A DNA stretch of 64,000 bases. Source: Schizosaccharomyces osmophilus (taxonomy: Eukaryota > Ascomycota > Schizosaccharomycetes > Schizosaccharomycetales > Schizosaccharomycetaceae). Below, piece after piece: positions 49,275 through 59,927 of this stretch. Under the pieces are notes generated by a model. That model was given only the letters and a program-made list of their open reading frames with translations. It was not told the DNA's origin and ran no database searches. How positions within the stretch are numbered: the first letter of the stretch is position 1; each line of letters begins with the position of its first letter. Location of the stretch: positions 1,860,001 to 1,924,000 of the forward strand of contig NC_079238.1 in assembly GCF_027921745.1 (NCBI RefSeq). The letters run 5' to 3'. A program made the position numbers and the translations under genes.

Positions 49275-50996
49275 ATGTCATTTAACCAGAAAACAGTTCC
49301 TAATAATGATTCTCCTGTAAGTTCTCCAATTAACGATATCTCTACCGATTCGGAAAACTTTTTGAGCGCCCTTAATGAAATTTCCAATTCTCGATCTGTT
49401 CCCCATGTCTCTATGCTATGGAAGCTATTATTTGAGCTTCAGAAGATTTCAAAATTTAACAATAAGTCTGAAAAGTTTTTTTCTACATACGGGGAACAAT
49501 TTCAAAGTTCCAAATCACCGCAACCGTTATCGAAAGCTTCCCCAATTTCAAATCATCAGTCTTCTGAGTCCCCTAAAGTGGATGAAGAAAAAGAGGAAAA
49601 GCGGAAGTTTTCCTCAGCGTTCGATCCTCAGGATGATGCATTGGCGTCAAAAAAGCTTAAGGGTTTACCTGCAGATGATACAGTTGATACAGTTGATACA
49701 GTTGATAAACCTGTAACAAAAGAAAACCCCGAGGAGCAGCCTGTAGAAATCGTTCGCGAAAACATAGACCTTCCTGTGAAAAGCAAGGATGATCAAACAG
49801 GAGCTTGTTATAAATCTGCAAATGAACTCGCAACAGGATCTCTTATATCTTTTATTGTTGATGACCGCATGACTTATGAAGAAAAAAAGGATTTGCTATG
49901 TGTTTCCTCTTTTCCTAAAAAGGATGTACGATGTTTAGTTGCCGGTACCCCAGTTACAGAGGACTTTTCCAATAGTAAACCAAACAACCAAATCTCGATA
50001 TCTACATTTTATTCCTTTTTAGAACCTTATTTCCGAAGCTTGGATGATGACGATGTTAATTTTTTGAAAGAAACTTCGGATGTTTCAAAAAGTTATCAGA
50101 ATCCGCCTTTGGGAGAAAGGTTTCCTGAAATCCCCCAGGAAGATGATATCAGTAATCTTTGCTCTGCTTCCATTTACCAAAGCCTTAAAACCATGCCTCA
50201 TGGCTCTATCGAATTGCTTCAGGAAATTGATACAGCAGGTGAAGATATCAGCTGCGGACCTTTAACTGAAAGGTTGATTGCATCGCTACTCCCTGATGAT
50301 GTATCAAATCAAAATAAAATGAATCCAATGGTAAATGGAAATGATCATGCTAATGATTCTCACGTGAAAAAGGAGGGTCTAGAGGATATTGAAAATGAAA
50401 AAGAGGAACTAAATGGTATGAACAATGAATTATCAATTCTTTGCGAATCAGACTTTTCGTTTTATGAAGAAAGGTTGCGGAACCGACTTCGTTCTTTTGG
50501 TGTTATATACGATGATGATATTGATTGGACAAAAAGGCAAGACGACCAAATATCTGAAACGTTGAGATCACTACAGTTCCGCCTGAAAAAGGTTGAAGAA
50601 GAAAATCAACAGAGAAAGCAAAAGATTATAGAGATTTTGCCTGAAGAAATGGCCTTTCAAGAATTTTCAGCCGTGTTAGACGACTTGGACAAACAGATTG
50701 AGAACGCATATATGAAACGAAACAGAACTTTGAAGGTTAAGAAGAAGAGAATCGTTAATGAAAAGATAAATGCTTCTGCAACAAGTTCTTATGCTACTAT
50801 TAAATCATTAATGGACAAACGATCTTTATGGTTAGAGAAATTACAGCCCTTGTTCTATAAACGACTACAGAGTGATTGTCTTCGGCCACCAAATTCTCTA
50901 TTCGGAAGTCCAGGTGACGAAATCACAAATACCTCTCCTTTTGGCAGGACGAATCTATTAGACAATGTAGACTACAACCATACTTCTGGTGTTTGA
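49275..50996 (+). CDS. ngg1: SAGA complex subunit Ngg1 (Ada3 family)
   Basis: Single exon, 573 aa. Ngg1/Ada3 links Gcn5 and Ada2 in the SAGA histone acetyltransferase module. It is identified mainly from its place in the conserved gene order and from the Ada3-type C-terminal half: an LSEPDFSFY-like acidic block (ILCESDFSFYEERLRNRLRS, about residue 395) and a long charged helix (LRFRLKKVEEENQQRKQK-like, about residues 430-460). The conserved end has LDKQIENAYMKRNR and LFGSPGDE. The N-terminal half is low complexity, with three TVD repeats (about residue 137) made by a short GATACAGTT tandem at 49,678-49,706. It is convergent with toa1; the stops are 237 bp apart. Confidence 0.88.
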   Translation: MSFNQKTVPNNDSPVSSPINDISTDSENFLSALNEISNSRSVPHVSMLWKLLFELQKISKFNNKSEKFFSTYGEQFQSSKSPQPLSKASPISNHQSSESPKVDEEKEEKRKFSSAFDPQDDALASKKLKGLPADDTVDTVDTVDKPVTKENPEEQPVEIVRENIDLPVKSKDDQTGACYKSANELATGSLISFIVDDRMTYEEKKDLLCVSSFPKKDVRCLVAGTPVTEDFSNSKPNNQISISTFYSFLEPYFRSLDDDDVNFLKETSDVSKSYQNPPLGERFPEIPQEDDISNLCSASIYQSLKTMPHGSIELLQEIDTAGEDISCGPLTERLIASLLPDDVSNQNKMNPMVNGNDHANDSHVKKEGLEDIENEKEELNGMNNELSILCESDFSFYEERLRNRLRSFGVIYDDDIDWTKRQDDQISETLRSLQFRLKKVEEENQQRKQKIIEILPEEMAFQEFSAVLDDLDKQIENAYMKRNRTLKVKKKRIVNEKINASATSSYATIKSLMDKRSLWLEKLQPLFYKRLQSDCLRPPNSLFGSPGDEITNTSPFGRTNLLDNVDYNHTSGV

Positions 50997-51233
50997 ATGA
51001 ATAAAATTATGTTTACGAGTATCACGCTTCCCAGTTTCTCAATTTGCGGATAATATTAAACCTATATAAACTTCTAATTGACAAAAAAACTCATCTATTA
51101 TTAAACCTTTTAAATGCAATATGAGGCAATTCATAGACACAAATTCATATACAGTTCGCTATACAATCTCAGAAAATCAAATAAGCACCACGAACAAGAA
51201 AACATATCATAGATAAGCACTAACGAAGGATAT

Positions 51234-52443
51234 TTAAATCCACTCAAATTCTCCATTAGCTTTAAAAAATAAGTAATCCTTCCCATTCACGCCGACAATA
51301 CCGTCTCGGAAAACACACTTCCATTTATTTTTGTGGTGATTTACCTTATCGTATAAACAGAGCACTATTGCTTGTCCTACGTCAGATCCCTCGTCTGCTT
51401 CTGGGGCCTCATCTGAATCAGGATCATCAAGATCAGAATTAATGGCTTCATCGGAAGGAGTGCCAGGACTTTCTTTTTTATCTTCCTCATTATCATCAAA
51501 AGTACCATCTATCTGTAGTACCCGATTATTAGCAAGCATTTCCTTGATCCTTTTGTCTGCATCATGGGCCAATTCGTATTTGCCCTTTTTAGATACTGTA
51601 GACTCCGCATCATCCTCTAATATTATACCATCTGCCTGTGGAATGTCTTTCTTTTCAGAACTTTCTGAAGATCGTTGCGGCTGTAGCGATTCAGTCGATT
51701 CATTTTTTACAGAATTTTGATTAGGTAATAAAAGCCCACCAAAAGCGTTATTATTAGATGAATTTGAATCTAGGGGAACCGCCCTGTCAGAAGAAGGGGA
51801 CACAACACTTGAGGATAAATCATTAGGTGGGTTTTCAGGATTTGGATTGGAGGGTAACTGTAAAGAGGTGCTTTTGTTATAAGAGGTAAAGGGAGCGTTC
51901 ATATTATTTGGCATATCAGAAAGTGACGACCCTTCGGCGGAAGTACCCGGTTGAGTTGTTTGATTTAAACCTGAAGAACTAGGAGAAGGGTAAAAAGGAG
52001 AGCCACCATGTTGCTGAGCCAACGAATCCATCTGTTGAACTGCCCGAATGGCGGCTATATTATTCAAAATCGGTGAATTCGTCGCACCAGCTGCAGCTGC
52101 AGCAGCGACGTCCAAGGAATCAGTCCGTAATCCAGTAACAGGATCAAAAAGTTGACCGATAGGAAATGCTCCAACTGGGGCTTGAGCCCATGGAAAAGTA
52201 GCAACATTCGTAGCCACCAGCTTTCCTTGCCATAACTAACATGTTAGCATCCGCTGTTTCCTTGAAATATTCTTACATTTTGCAATTCCTGAAGTGTGGC
52301 TTCATCAACACCATTTTCCTCAAAATCTGTTCTTGAATTCGCAATTACATCAAGAATGACATGCTGATAAACTTCACCCTAAAATTTTGTCAATAAACCG
52401 GTAAAAGTTACTGACATTTACATACCACTATAGAATTAGACAT
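51234..52443 (-). CDS. toa1: TFIIA large subunit Toa1 (three exons)
   Basis: General transcription factor TFIIA alpha/beta chain, which stabilises TBP on TATA DNA. Exons 52,426-52,443, 52,277-52,378 and 51,234-52,235; the introns of 47 and 41 nt have GTA..AG ends and keep the frame. The product is 373 aa (S. pombe about 369 by memory). The N-terminal four-helix-bundle region reads MSNSIVGEVYQHVILDVIAN and ENGVDEATLQELQNLWQGKL, typical of TFIIA. The middle is a variable S/N/P/Q-rich linker. The C terminus has the acidic stretch DLDDPDSDEAPEADEG and the beta-barrel end KWKCVFRDGIVGVNGKDYLF. Divergent from hrd3. Confidence 0.96.
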
Positions 52444-52972
52444 GGTGGTGAAGTCGGATACCTTATTTGTAAAAGGATACTTCGTAGATAATGGTAGTAC
52501 CGCCATCAAAAATAATATATACTACCGAGACCAAACGATGTATCACTATTTGAATTTCTCAATATAGGTACGAAAGTTAACTGAGAAGGTGTGTTTTGTG
52601 AGTTTATGTAAGGTGGTATTGCACTTTTATATATATATCCTATTTTACGTATCCATCATTTCGATCGATTTTCGGTGTAAATCCTGTGTCTGCTCATATA
52701 TATGCAATTATTCCAAGAGATATCTCAGTATTTGAAAGATATATATAAAGTTAGGTGAAGTTTTGAACCAAAACTTATTTTTTTTGTAACATAATCGCCA
52801 AAAGAGTTCATATAGTACATTCACATTTACTAGTGAACTTGATAATAATTTGTAATTTTACTTTGTTTATTTACAAAGTAACATCGTCACTTACTTGCCA
52901 TACCTCACAACTTGATGATGAACGTTTTTACCGCAGCAGCTAACATAAACTTAGATTTATAAGAAATAGCCT
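52444..52972. other. Divergent promoter region toa1/hrd3
   Basis: 530 bp with TATA-like ATATATA stretches near 52,631 and 52,741. No other gene was seen. Confidence 0.6.
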
Positions 52973-55150
52973 ATGCTATTATTCATACTATTAATTTATT
53001 TGTCGTGTTCTTTTCAAAAATGTGTGCTTGGTGAACGGTCAAAGTTTTCATACGACCTCATCGATAAGAAAGCTGCTTTAGCAGACTCAACAGGAACTGA
53101 TTTGTCTGGATTTAGAGATGATATTCTCCCACTGTTAGAATTGGTTACAAGTGCCACAGAAATATTTGTTAATGATCCCAAGGGACTTTTGTACGATGCT
53201 AATGCGGGGGATCCAAAATCTCAATTTTTAGTGGGAATGCTGTATACAATGGGTCCTGATGACCATCTAGTCATTCAGCTACCTCAGGATGAAGCATTGT
53301 CAAGGTTATACTTAGAGTTGTCGGCCAAACAAAACTATACCTATGCATTGCTTGCTCTTGGATATCGGTATACCACAGGAATTGGTACTCCCAAACAAGT
53401 AGATAAAGGATTAAGTTACTACCGACAAGTTTCTGAGCAGGTAACCTCTTTAGTCCAGCCCCTAACACATTTTGCTCGAAATATGGCAAAAGATTACCCC
53501 GTTGATGTTTACGATCTTAATGGACGACAATCTTCGGACTCTAACATCTTACATATAAGAGATGACATGCTAGAGTTTTTGAAAGATTTTGCGGTGAATG
53601 GAAATAACATTACGGCCCATCTAAATTTAGCTGCTGTGTACCACCGCGGTCAATTAGGCAAAGCAAGGAATCCTGCTTTGGCAATGAAGCACTATCTGTC
53701 TGCCCTTCGTCTTGCTTATCCGGGAATTTCTGAAGTCTCTGAAAAAGCGATATCACAGATATATGAAACGAACAAGAATGGCTTCCCTAAACCTACTATG
53801 AAGAATGTGGGCAGCATCGCTAGTACTGCATTTAATATCGGATGTATGGAATTACATGGCGATATTGGAAAACGTAACCCAACCGCTGCCTTTAATTGGT
53901 TTGAGTTCGGAAAATCTTTAAACCATACTTCTTCTCGATCAGCGCTTGCATACCTGTATTATATGAACTATCAAGTCCCGATAGATGAAACACAAGCAAA
54001 GCAGCTGCTAAATGAAGCTTTATCTCAAAATGATCCTATTGCCTGCACAATTAAAGGAAAACTTGCTATATCTGAAAACAAAACCGAGGAAGCACTTAGC
54101 TATTTTCAAATTGCATTTGAAGGATCCCATTTAGAAGCAGCTTTATATCTTGCTTACATTTACTCGGATATTAACCAAGAAAAAGCGATCTTACTTCACG
54201 AACATTTTATTAGTCGAACTTTGCAGATGTACTTTGATTTTCGGGCTTTGTCTATGGATACAAAAGTGAAATATTTTTTTACACGGCTTTCTGCTGAGCT
54301 GGGAAACCTAATGTCACAAGTATTGGCAGGAAAAAATGCTGATCCTTCCAAATCATTTCTGAAAAATGCTATTGTTCCGTATACCAATACTACTTATCGT
54401 GAGGCGCAAATAGCACTAACCTATTATTCTCGAGCTGCCGTGAGGCATCACCTTGATTCAATGATAAAGGTTGCGGACTTTAATCAATTTGGACTAGGGA
54501 CACCTAAAAATCCTGGTTTGGCTTTTGCTTTATATACTCAGGCTGGTACAATCGGTCATTCTTCGTTAGCCTATTGGCGCCTGGGCGAGATGCATGAATA
54601 CGGAAATGGCGTCCCAGTAGATTTTGAAATGGCCAAAAAGAATTACGACATTTCATTGGAACTGAATTATAGAGGTCTACTTGCTATTCTTCTAGCTAGA
54701 TTACGAATGAAGTTAAGCCATCCTGATACTAAGTTTTCCGTGATATATTATGCTACACGGTCGATCGTCGTGGGTGTCTTAAAGAGTAGTCAAAAGCTTA
54801 TTTTGTTTTTCAATTCAATTTTTTCACGAAAGGAAAGGAATAGTGATTTACTAGATACCTCATTTCTTCAGAGCGTCCCCTCGAAATCAGACGGCTCAGA
54901 ACCTATGAATCCGGAAATCCCATCAGCGACACCTTCGAGTGGGATTGCCTCGGAAAGTATAGCGGTTGATATGGACTCTTTGGATAGAAAATTTGTTGAG
55001 ACTTTGTCTGTAACATTGCTCGTGGTTATCGTTGGTTATGTTTTAATGAAACGACATCAGCAATCGAGGAGGAGTCAAGTGCACTTTGGTAACCAAATTC
55101 AAAGTGAGCATGTTAATCAGTCTTCTTCGGATGATGCTGTCAATGGTTGA
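52973..55150 (+). CDS. hrd3: ER-associated degradation subunit Hrd3 (SEL1L family)
   Basis: Luminal partner of the Hrd1 ubiquitin ligase in the ER membrane; it recruits misfolded glycoproteins for degradation. Single exon, 725 aa (S. pombe about 713 by memory). Residues 1-20 form a signal peptide (MLLFILLIYLSCSFQ). Most of the protein consists of Sel1-type helical repeats, for example SQFLVGMLYTMG (near 80), YALLALGYRYTTGIG (near 125), AHLNLAAVYHRG (near 215) and LAYWRLGEMHEYGNGV (near 530). Several N-x-S/T sites are present. A single membrane segment (TLSVTLLVVIVGYVLM, near 685) and a short polar tail close the protein, giving a luminal type I layout. It converges on sfr1. Confidence 0.94.
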   Translation: MLLFILLIYLSCSFQKCVLGERSKFSYDLIDKKAALADSTGTDLSGFRDDILPLLELVTSATEIFVNDPKGLLYDANAGDPKSQFLVGMLYTMGPDDHLVIQLPQDEALSRLYLELSAKQNYTYALLALGYRYTTGIGTPKQVDKGLSYYRQVSEQVTSLVQPLTHFARNMAKDYPVDVYDLNGRQSSDSNILHIRDDMLEFLKDFAVNGNNITAHLNLAAVYHRGQLGKARNPALAMKHYLSALRLAYPGISEVSEKAISQIYETNKNGFPKPTMKNVGSIASTAFNIGCMELHGDIGKRNPTAAFNWFEFGKSLNHTSSRSALAYLYYMNYQVPIDETQAKQLLNEALSQNDPIACTIKGKLAISENKTEEALSYFQIAFEGSHLEAALYLAYIYSDINQEKAILLHEHFISRTLQMYFDFRALSMDTKVKYFFTRLSAELGNLMSQVLAGKNADPSKSFLKNAIVPYTNTTYREAQIALTYYSRAAVRHHLDSMIKVADFNQFGLGTPKNPGLAFALYTQAGTIGHSSLAYWRLGEMHEYGNGVPVDFEMAKKNYDISLELNYRGLLAILLARLRMKLSHPDTKFSVIYYATRSIVVGVLKSSQKLILFFNSIFSRKERNSDLLDTSFLQSVPSKSDGSEPMNPEIPSATPSSGIASESIAVDMDSLDRKFVETLSVTLLVVIVGYVLMKRHQQSRRSQVHFGNQIQSEHVNQSSSDDAVNG

Positions 55151-55495
55151 AATAACGTACTATTTGTATATTGGATTTCTTTTCGTTTGTTCCTGTTGTT
55201 TTCGTTTTTAATACATATACGATGAATATACTTTACATGATTTTAGTTTTAGAAGTTTCTTATAAAACTATTTTGGATACAAACCATCACTCGTTATACA
55301 GACATTTATTCAACATAATTTATTAATATTTAGAATAAATAATATTCATAGAACAGAAGGAAATATACGTGTACGAGATGATTCTATGTACTTGCATTAG
55401 ATGCTAATTGGGTATCTAACGTATTAGAATAAACATAACAGACAATCATGAAGATCATAAAATTTTATATGCAGGAAGTACCGTTTGCACATCAT
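55151..55495. other. Convergent 3' region hrd3/sfr1
   Basis: AT-rich, with shared terminator sequence. AATAAA-type signals occur near 55,335. No gene was seen. Confidence 0.6.
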
Positions 55496-56377
55496 TTAAT
55501 TCTTCCAATCTTCGAACTCTTCATCATAGGCAATTAAATCAAGAGGCACACCAAATTGATGTAGAAACATCCCCATTGTAAACTCTGTTCGTGTTTCTTC
55601 TACCTCTCCTCGATCCTCACCTTCTTGGATCGTATATTTTTGCATGACTCCGCCAGCTAAACGGATGCGCTCTGCCATAGGCTGATACAGAACCTGTGCT
55701 GCTCTTTGGGCAACGCCCCTCCATTTGTATACCAAAGCTTCCAAATCTTTATCTTCATTTTTAGATTCCACTTTTTTTGCGGTTTCAGCAGTTGTCAACT
55801 GTTCCTGAAGGTTGCGTACATCCTTTTCGAGTACTAGACGCTCCGATAGAAGACGAGCAACTTCAGGATCACTTTGAACTTTACCACCAGATGATATTGG
55901 GGAGCGGAAAACCTTTTTAGCCCTTTTAATTACTCTTGGGGAAGGACGAGAAGGAGATGAAACGGGATCAGATGAAACTTCATCGGATGATTTCAATTCA
56001 TCAGACGCATGATTAGTAACTCTGGAAGTTACGGGGGTTGTTTTCGGAGTAGCTGGATATTTAAGAGGACTCTTAAAAGGTTTTGATAGGACGGATTTTG
56101 CTTCCCTAGCACGCTTTCTTGGGTTAGGTGGGTTTAATGTAGCATTTGGAGTATGTTTCTCTATGTTTGAAAACGATGGTAAATCAGAATTATCCTGTGA
56201 GGCATTTGGCGTAGTCGGCTTAAGTTTAGAATTATCTCGTGAGGGTGTAGGAGGAAGTTCAGTTTTGGAATTCTGGGCCTCTGCTGAATGTGTACTATTA
56301 TTCTCGGTCATTGCTGGACCTGACGGATTAAAATCAGTCTCATTTCCTAAATCTATATTATTGTCATTGTTTTCCAT
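55496..56377 (-). CDS. sfr1: Swi5-dependent recombination protein Sfr1
   Basis: Partner of Swi5 in the complex that stimulates Rad51 and Dmc1 strand exchange. Single exon, 293 aa (S. pombe 299 by memory). The N-terminal half is disordered and basic, with S/T-P rich DNA-binding type patches (SRDNSKLKPTTPN, LSKPFKSPLKYPATPKTTPV, PSPRVIKRAKKVFRSPISSG). A coiled coil follows (LVLEKDVRNLQEQLTTAETA, about 178-198), then a Mei5-like C-terminal domain (VYKWRGVAQRAAQVLY to the end DEEFEDWKN). Two ACGCGT motifs sit 60 and 145 bp upstream, suggesting G1/S control by MBF. Divergent from mdm12. Confidence 0.92.
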   Translation of the reverse strand: MENNDNNIDLGNETDFNPSGPAMTENNSTHSAEAQNSKTELPPTPSRDNSKLKPTTPNASQDNSDLPSFSNIEKHTPNATLNPPNPRKRAREAKSVLSKPFKSPLKYPATPKTTPVTSRVTNHASDELKSSDEVSSDPVSSPSRPSPRVIKRAKKVFRSPISSGGKVQSDPEVARLLSERLVLEKDVRNLQEQLTTAETAKKVESKNEDKDLEALVYKWRGVAQRAAQVLYQPMAERIRLAGGVMQKYTIQEGEDRGEVEETRTEFTMGMFLHQFGVPLDLIAYDEEFEDWKN

Positions 56378-57029
56378 TGTTATATGTATAAATAATGATC
56401 CTTGGTCCCTCGTATATAGCTCTAAATATGCCGGTGACGCGTCGTTACACGAAATTCTTTGGTAGCAAAGTAGGACTAACTACACGGAAAGTAACTTAAA
56501 TTTTGAATAATTTTAAAACTAACGCGTTTCCTGCTGGAAAGTTTGTTAGTAAACTATGGTCTGCAAATATGTTGGAAGAGGGATACTTATAATTACCTCG
56601 AAATCCAAGCAGATACCAAACGTTGCGGTCAGAGTTCCATGATAAATCTGTACAAGAAGAATTCTTTTTCTATAATCTTGTAAATCAATTGATGTTAGAT
56701 TTGGGTTTCCATATGATATGTTAAGATTTTCTTATAACAATAATTTCATGACAAGCTTTTGAATATATGAGATGATTCATTAAACTTAAGGAATTTAGAG
56801 CGTAATAAAAAAAGGCAATTCACTATAACTTAAAAACCACAAACACGATCGCGTTCTGTCTCCGATGACACGAACCATCTACCTTGAAACCACCTTTACG
56901 GACATTTCATTCTCTTTACGTATTACCTGCTAGTGGCTCGTTTATAATTTCTAGGTTTATTAATACTAGGGAATATCAAATGAAGCTTAAGCTCGATTGA
57001 AAGTTTTCTCAGTAACTCAACAAAGTCCA
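56378..57029. other. Divergent promoter region sfr1/mdm12
   Basis: 650 bp, containing the two MluI cell-cycle boxes listed separately. No other gene was seen. Confidence 0.6.
56437..56527. promoter_or_regulatory. Pair of MCB elements (ACGCGT)
   Basis: ACGCGT at 56,437-56,442 and 56,522-56,527, both between sfr1 (start 56,377) and mdm12 and much closer to sfr1. ACGCGT is the MluI cell-cycle box bound by MBF (Cdc10-Res) in fission yeast. Confidence 0.6.
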
Positions 57030-57851
57030 ATGTCTATTGAATTCGAATGGTCTAAGCTTGATTCAGAGTTAGAAGTAAGGCTTTTTCATATATTAGAAGA
57101 TCGAGTTTCAAAGCTAGATCTGCCAAGCTATATCAAAAACCTCAAGGTTACTGGATTTCATTTCGGAGACATACCACCTGAAATAAACATTCAGGATATA
57201 GGAGATCCGGATCCACAATTCTACGAAGATGAAATTTTGGATCAGGTAAATGATGAATTAGAAGGTGATACATCTTTGAGAACAACTTTTTCAACATCGA
57301 CTTCTGATTTACCTCCGTACGGGGCCGAGTACAGGTTTCCAAGGCTCGCATATTTTCATCCAGCGATTAGCACACCTGGGATTATATCAGCAAGTGGACT
57401 TACAAGTCCCCTTAGGGAGGAACGTCCTACGCCAACTTCAAAAAGCCGCGAAGAACGAAACCGTTCAGACGACTTTCAAGTAACAGTCCATGCTCGATAT
57501 GATGGAAATGCTAGTTTGAGTTTGGAGGCAAGTATATCTATTAATTACCCTAATTCCGAATTTGTCAGTCTCCCGTTTCAACTAGTATTCAAAGAAATAT
57601 CCATTGACGCAATCGCGGTGTTAGCGAAAATGGGTTCTCGTACCAATCTTTGCTTCGTCGACACTTTGGCTCACGGCACAGAAGAAAATGCTTCTAGTGT
57701 AATTAAAAATCTCAAAATTGAAAGTGTTATTGGAGAATCGAATCGACAGCTTTTAAAAAACGTTGCCAAGGTGGAGCGTTATGTTTCACAGAAAGTAAAA
57801 AGAATTATTGAAGACGAATTAGTCTGGCCCAGTTATCTTACTTTTGAATAG
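57030..57851 (+). CDS. mdm12: ERMES complex subunit Mdm12
   Basis: Mdm12 is the SMP-domain lipid-transfer subunit of the ER-mitochondria encounter structure. 273 aa from the ATG at 57,030, which gives the family start MSIEFEWSKL; an upstream in-frame extension begins with a non-ATG codon and is rejected. The SMP domain spans almost the whole protein, with the early segment LPSYIKNLKVTGFHFGDIPP, an inserted acidic and S/P-rich loop (about 75-155) and the strands VTVHARYDGNASLSLEASIS. The usual C terminus is VKRIIEDELVWPSYLTFE. Length equals S. pombe Mdm12 as I recall it. The aldo-keto reductase follows 121 bp downstream on the same strand. Confidence 0.95.
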   Translation: MSIEFEWSKLDSELEVRLFHILEDRVSKLDLPSYIKNLKVTGFHFGDIPPEINIQDIGDPDPQFYEDEILDQVNDELEGDTSLRTTFSTSTSDLPPYGAEYRFPRLAYFHPAISTPGIISASGLTSPLREERPTPTSKSREERNRSDDFQVTVHARYDGNASLSLEASISINYPNSEFVSLPFQLVFKEISIDAIAVLAKMGSRTNLCFVDTLAHGTEENASSVIKNLKIESVIGESNRQLLKNVAKVERYVSQKVKRIIEDELVWPSYLTFE

Positions 57852-57972
57852 AAATACTATTTTTAAATGAATTGTATGTGTTTATTTTTTTTTCTTTACC
57901 ATCTCAATCGAAATATGTAATACCTCGTATACAGATAGTTTTGCGTCAAGGTCGCAAGATCCAGCGTTTGCT

Positions 57973-58797
57973 ATGAACTTGAGCAAAGATGCATTCGATG
58001 GCCATAGCCAACTTGGTTTTGGGGTCTATTTACTAAAGGATTGTTATAAACAAGTATATACAGCATTGTCATTGGGCATACGATTGATTGACAGTGCAAT
58101 AAGTTATCGTAACGAACGAGAATGTGAACGTGCAATTCAAGATTTTTGTAGGAACAGCCTAGACGTAAAACGAGATGAAATTATATTAGTCACAAAGATT
58201 CCTGACTCCATGCAAGGGTTTGAAAGAACTTGGAAGGCGATTCTTCAATCTTTACGGCGTGTGGACCGGCCTTTTTTGGATATGGTTTTAATACATTCTC
58301 CCAAATGGCCTGAGCGACGTCTGGAATCTTGGCGAGCGCTAGTTGAATTGAAGAAAGAAGGAATTGTTCGAGAAATTGGTGTTTCCAACTATAACGTTCA
58401 CCATTTGGAAGAAATAGTTGCTTCCAAACTTCCTCTCCCAGCGGTAAATCAAATTGAGTTATCGGCGTTCAATAGCAGAATAGAAATACAAGAATACTGT
58501 TCGAATCATGGAATTTCTCTTATGGCATTTTCGCCTCTTACTATCGGGCAACGCCTTGACGATGTTCGTCTCTTGGATTTGGCAGCCAAATATAAGAGGA
58601 CACCATCGCAGATTCTTCTGCGCTACTGCTTGGAACGGAATATATCACCAATCTTTAAAAGTGAAAAATTAGACCGTATTCACGAAAATGCTGGTTGCAT
58701 GGACTTCCAAATGAATTCCCAAGACTTAGCATGGATGACTACCTGGGATGAGGAATTTGTTAGCAAACCCTCATGGAATCCAATTATTCTTCCTTAA
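57973..58797 (+). CDS. Aldo-keto reductase (predicted xylose/arabinose reductase)
   Basis: NAD(P)H-dependent carbonyl reductase, 274 aa, single exon. It corresponds by gene order to S. pombe SPBC28F2.05c. The (beta/alpha)8 family signature is complete: Asp40 and Tyr45 (LIDSAISYRNE), Lys75 (VTKIP) and His108 (MVLIHSP) make the catalytic tetrad. REIGVSNYNVHHLEE and AVNQIELSAFNS are the usual later motifs, and a cofactor-phosphate loop lies near PIFKSEKLDRIHENAG. Its true substrate cannot be read from sequence. Confidence 0.9.
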   Translation: MNLSKDAFDGHSQLGFGVYLLKDCYKQVYTALSLGIRLIDSAISYRNERECERAIQDFCRNSLDVKRDEIILVTKIPDSMQGFERTWKAILQSLRRVDRPFLDMVLIHSPKWPERRLESWRALVELKKEGIVREIGVSNYNVHHLEEIVASKLPLPAVNQIELSAFNSRIEIQEYCSNHGISLMAFSPLTIGQRLDDVRLLDLAAKYKRTPSQILLRYCLERNISPIFKSEKLDRIHENAGCMDFQMNSQDLAWMTTWDEEFVSKPSWNPIILP

Positions 58798-58952
58798 AAT
58801 AATGTATTTTTTAATTGATTATCTAATATATATACAAAAAGACTCTTTTCATTCATGTTTCAGCTCTTGGCTGAAACGCTTCTTCAAGCCTAAACACCTT
58901 GTAAAAGCCATTAAATTTTCTTACCGATTAAAAACCGGGTTTTCTTGATAAA

Positions 58953-59568
58953 ATGGAATTGCATCCATATTTAGATGCACTTCCTTGTATGTTGAGCTAT
59001 TTAATGATTGTTTTTTCTAATGTTTAATTTAGATTATGAAAAATGGTACCAAGAAGAGGATCGTGCAGTAGCAACGCAGCTTGTAGAAGCTGAAGTAGTA
59101 AGGTCCGGTGGAAGAAAGCCTCCTAAGCCTTCTCTGGATGATTTTACTACACCCTTCAAAATTTCTGAGCGAATGCAAAATGCTGTTGAAGCAGCCGGCA
59201 GAGGAGAGAAACTACAATCCATTGATATAAACCGTTACATCAACTTACAAGCTCCAGGGAATCCTGGAAGCCTAATACAATCAGCAGTAGCTTTGGAATA
59301 CCTGAGATCGCGGGAAGACAATTTGGAGTTGCTGAGAAAACATGGCGAAAGTGCCTGGAAGAATCACATTAATGCATTGAAAGAGACATTGCAGTACATG
59401 GAACGTGAGATTCAGACTACCAGAAAGAAATCTCAAGTATGCAACCGAAAACGAAAGCATTACCAATTGGAGATTGGAGAAAGACTTGCAGATCAAGAAA
59501 CTCAATTTGGCAACTTATTGTTGAACTCAATCCAGTGTTGCGTTGCTACGGCTTTGACAAGTCGGTAG
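58953..59568 (+). CDS. cwf7: Splicing factor Cwf7 (SPF27/BCAS2 family, two exons)
   Basis: Subunit of the Prp19 (NTC) spliceosome complex. Exons 58,953-58,986 and 59,033-59,568, with a 46-nt intron (GTATGT..TTTAG). The join completes a Tyr codon and gives MELHPYLDALPYYEKWYQEE, a BCAS2-type N terminus, and a product of 189 aa (S. pombe 187 by memory). The rest is helical, with a coiled coil in the second half (NHINALKETLQYMEREIQ). A purely single-exon reading starting at 59,008 would lose the conserved N terminus. Convergent with ppi1. Confidence 0.93.
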
Positions 59569-59927
59569 ATAATTATTCCCTTTAGAAAAAGACCGCGTTT
59601 GAAATTTAAACACGATATTTAAATATTGAAAGGCATGATTTTCTGATAGAACATGAGGAATCATTCCCTACCTCACCTTGCTTACCCTACTACAACACGC
59701 ACACTTTAATATGCTTATGAATAATTAAATTGGATTTCGTTTGGAGAATGGTTTTACGAGATAGTTTGGTATACATTTTAGCAAAAGTTCATACAACGCT
59801 ACTTTATGCTCGTACTCACGAGTGGGTGACTTACGACCAGCTACAAAAAGGAATTTTAAGCATCTGCTTAGCAAAAACATTTATTATTTACTTTTCGCTC
59901 ATAATCATCATATAAACAGAAAGGAAA
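59569..59927. other. Convergent 3' region cwf7/ppi1
   Basis: No gene was seen. A 61-codon frame (59,730-59,915) lacks an ATG at its start and any similarity. Confidence 0.6.

Noticed and set aside
56997-57029. Upstream extension of mdm12
   Set aside because: It would need a non-ATG start; the ATG at 57,030 gives the family N terminus MSIEFEW and the expected length.
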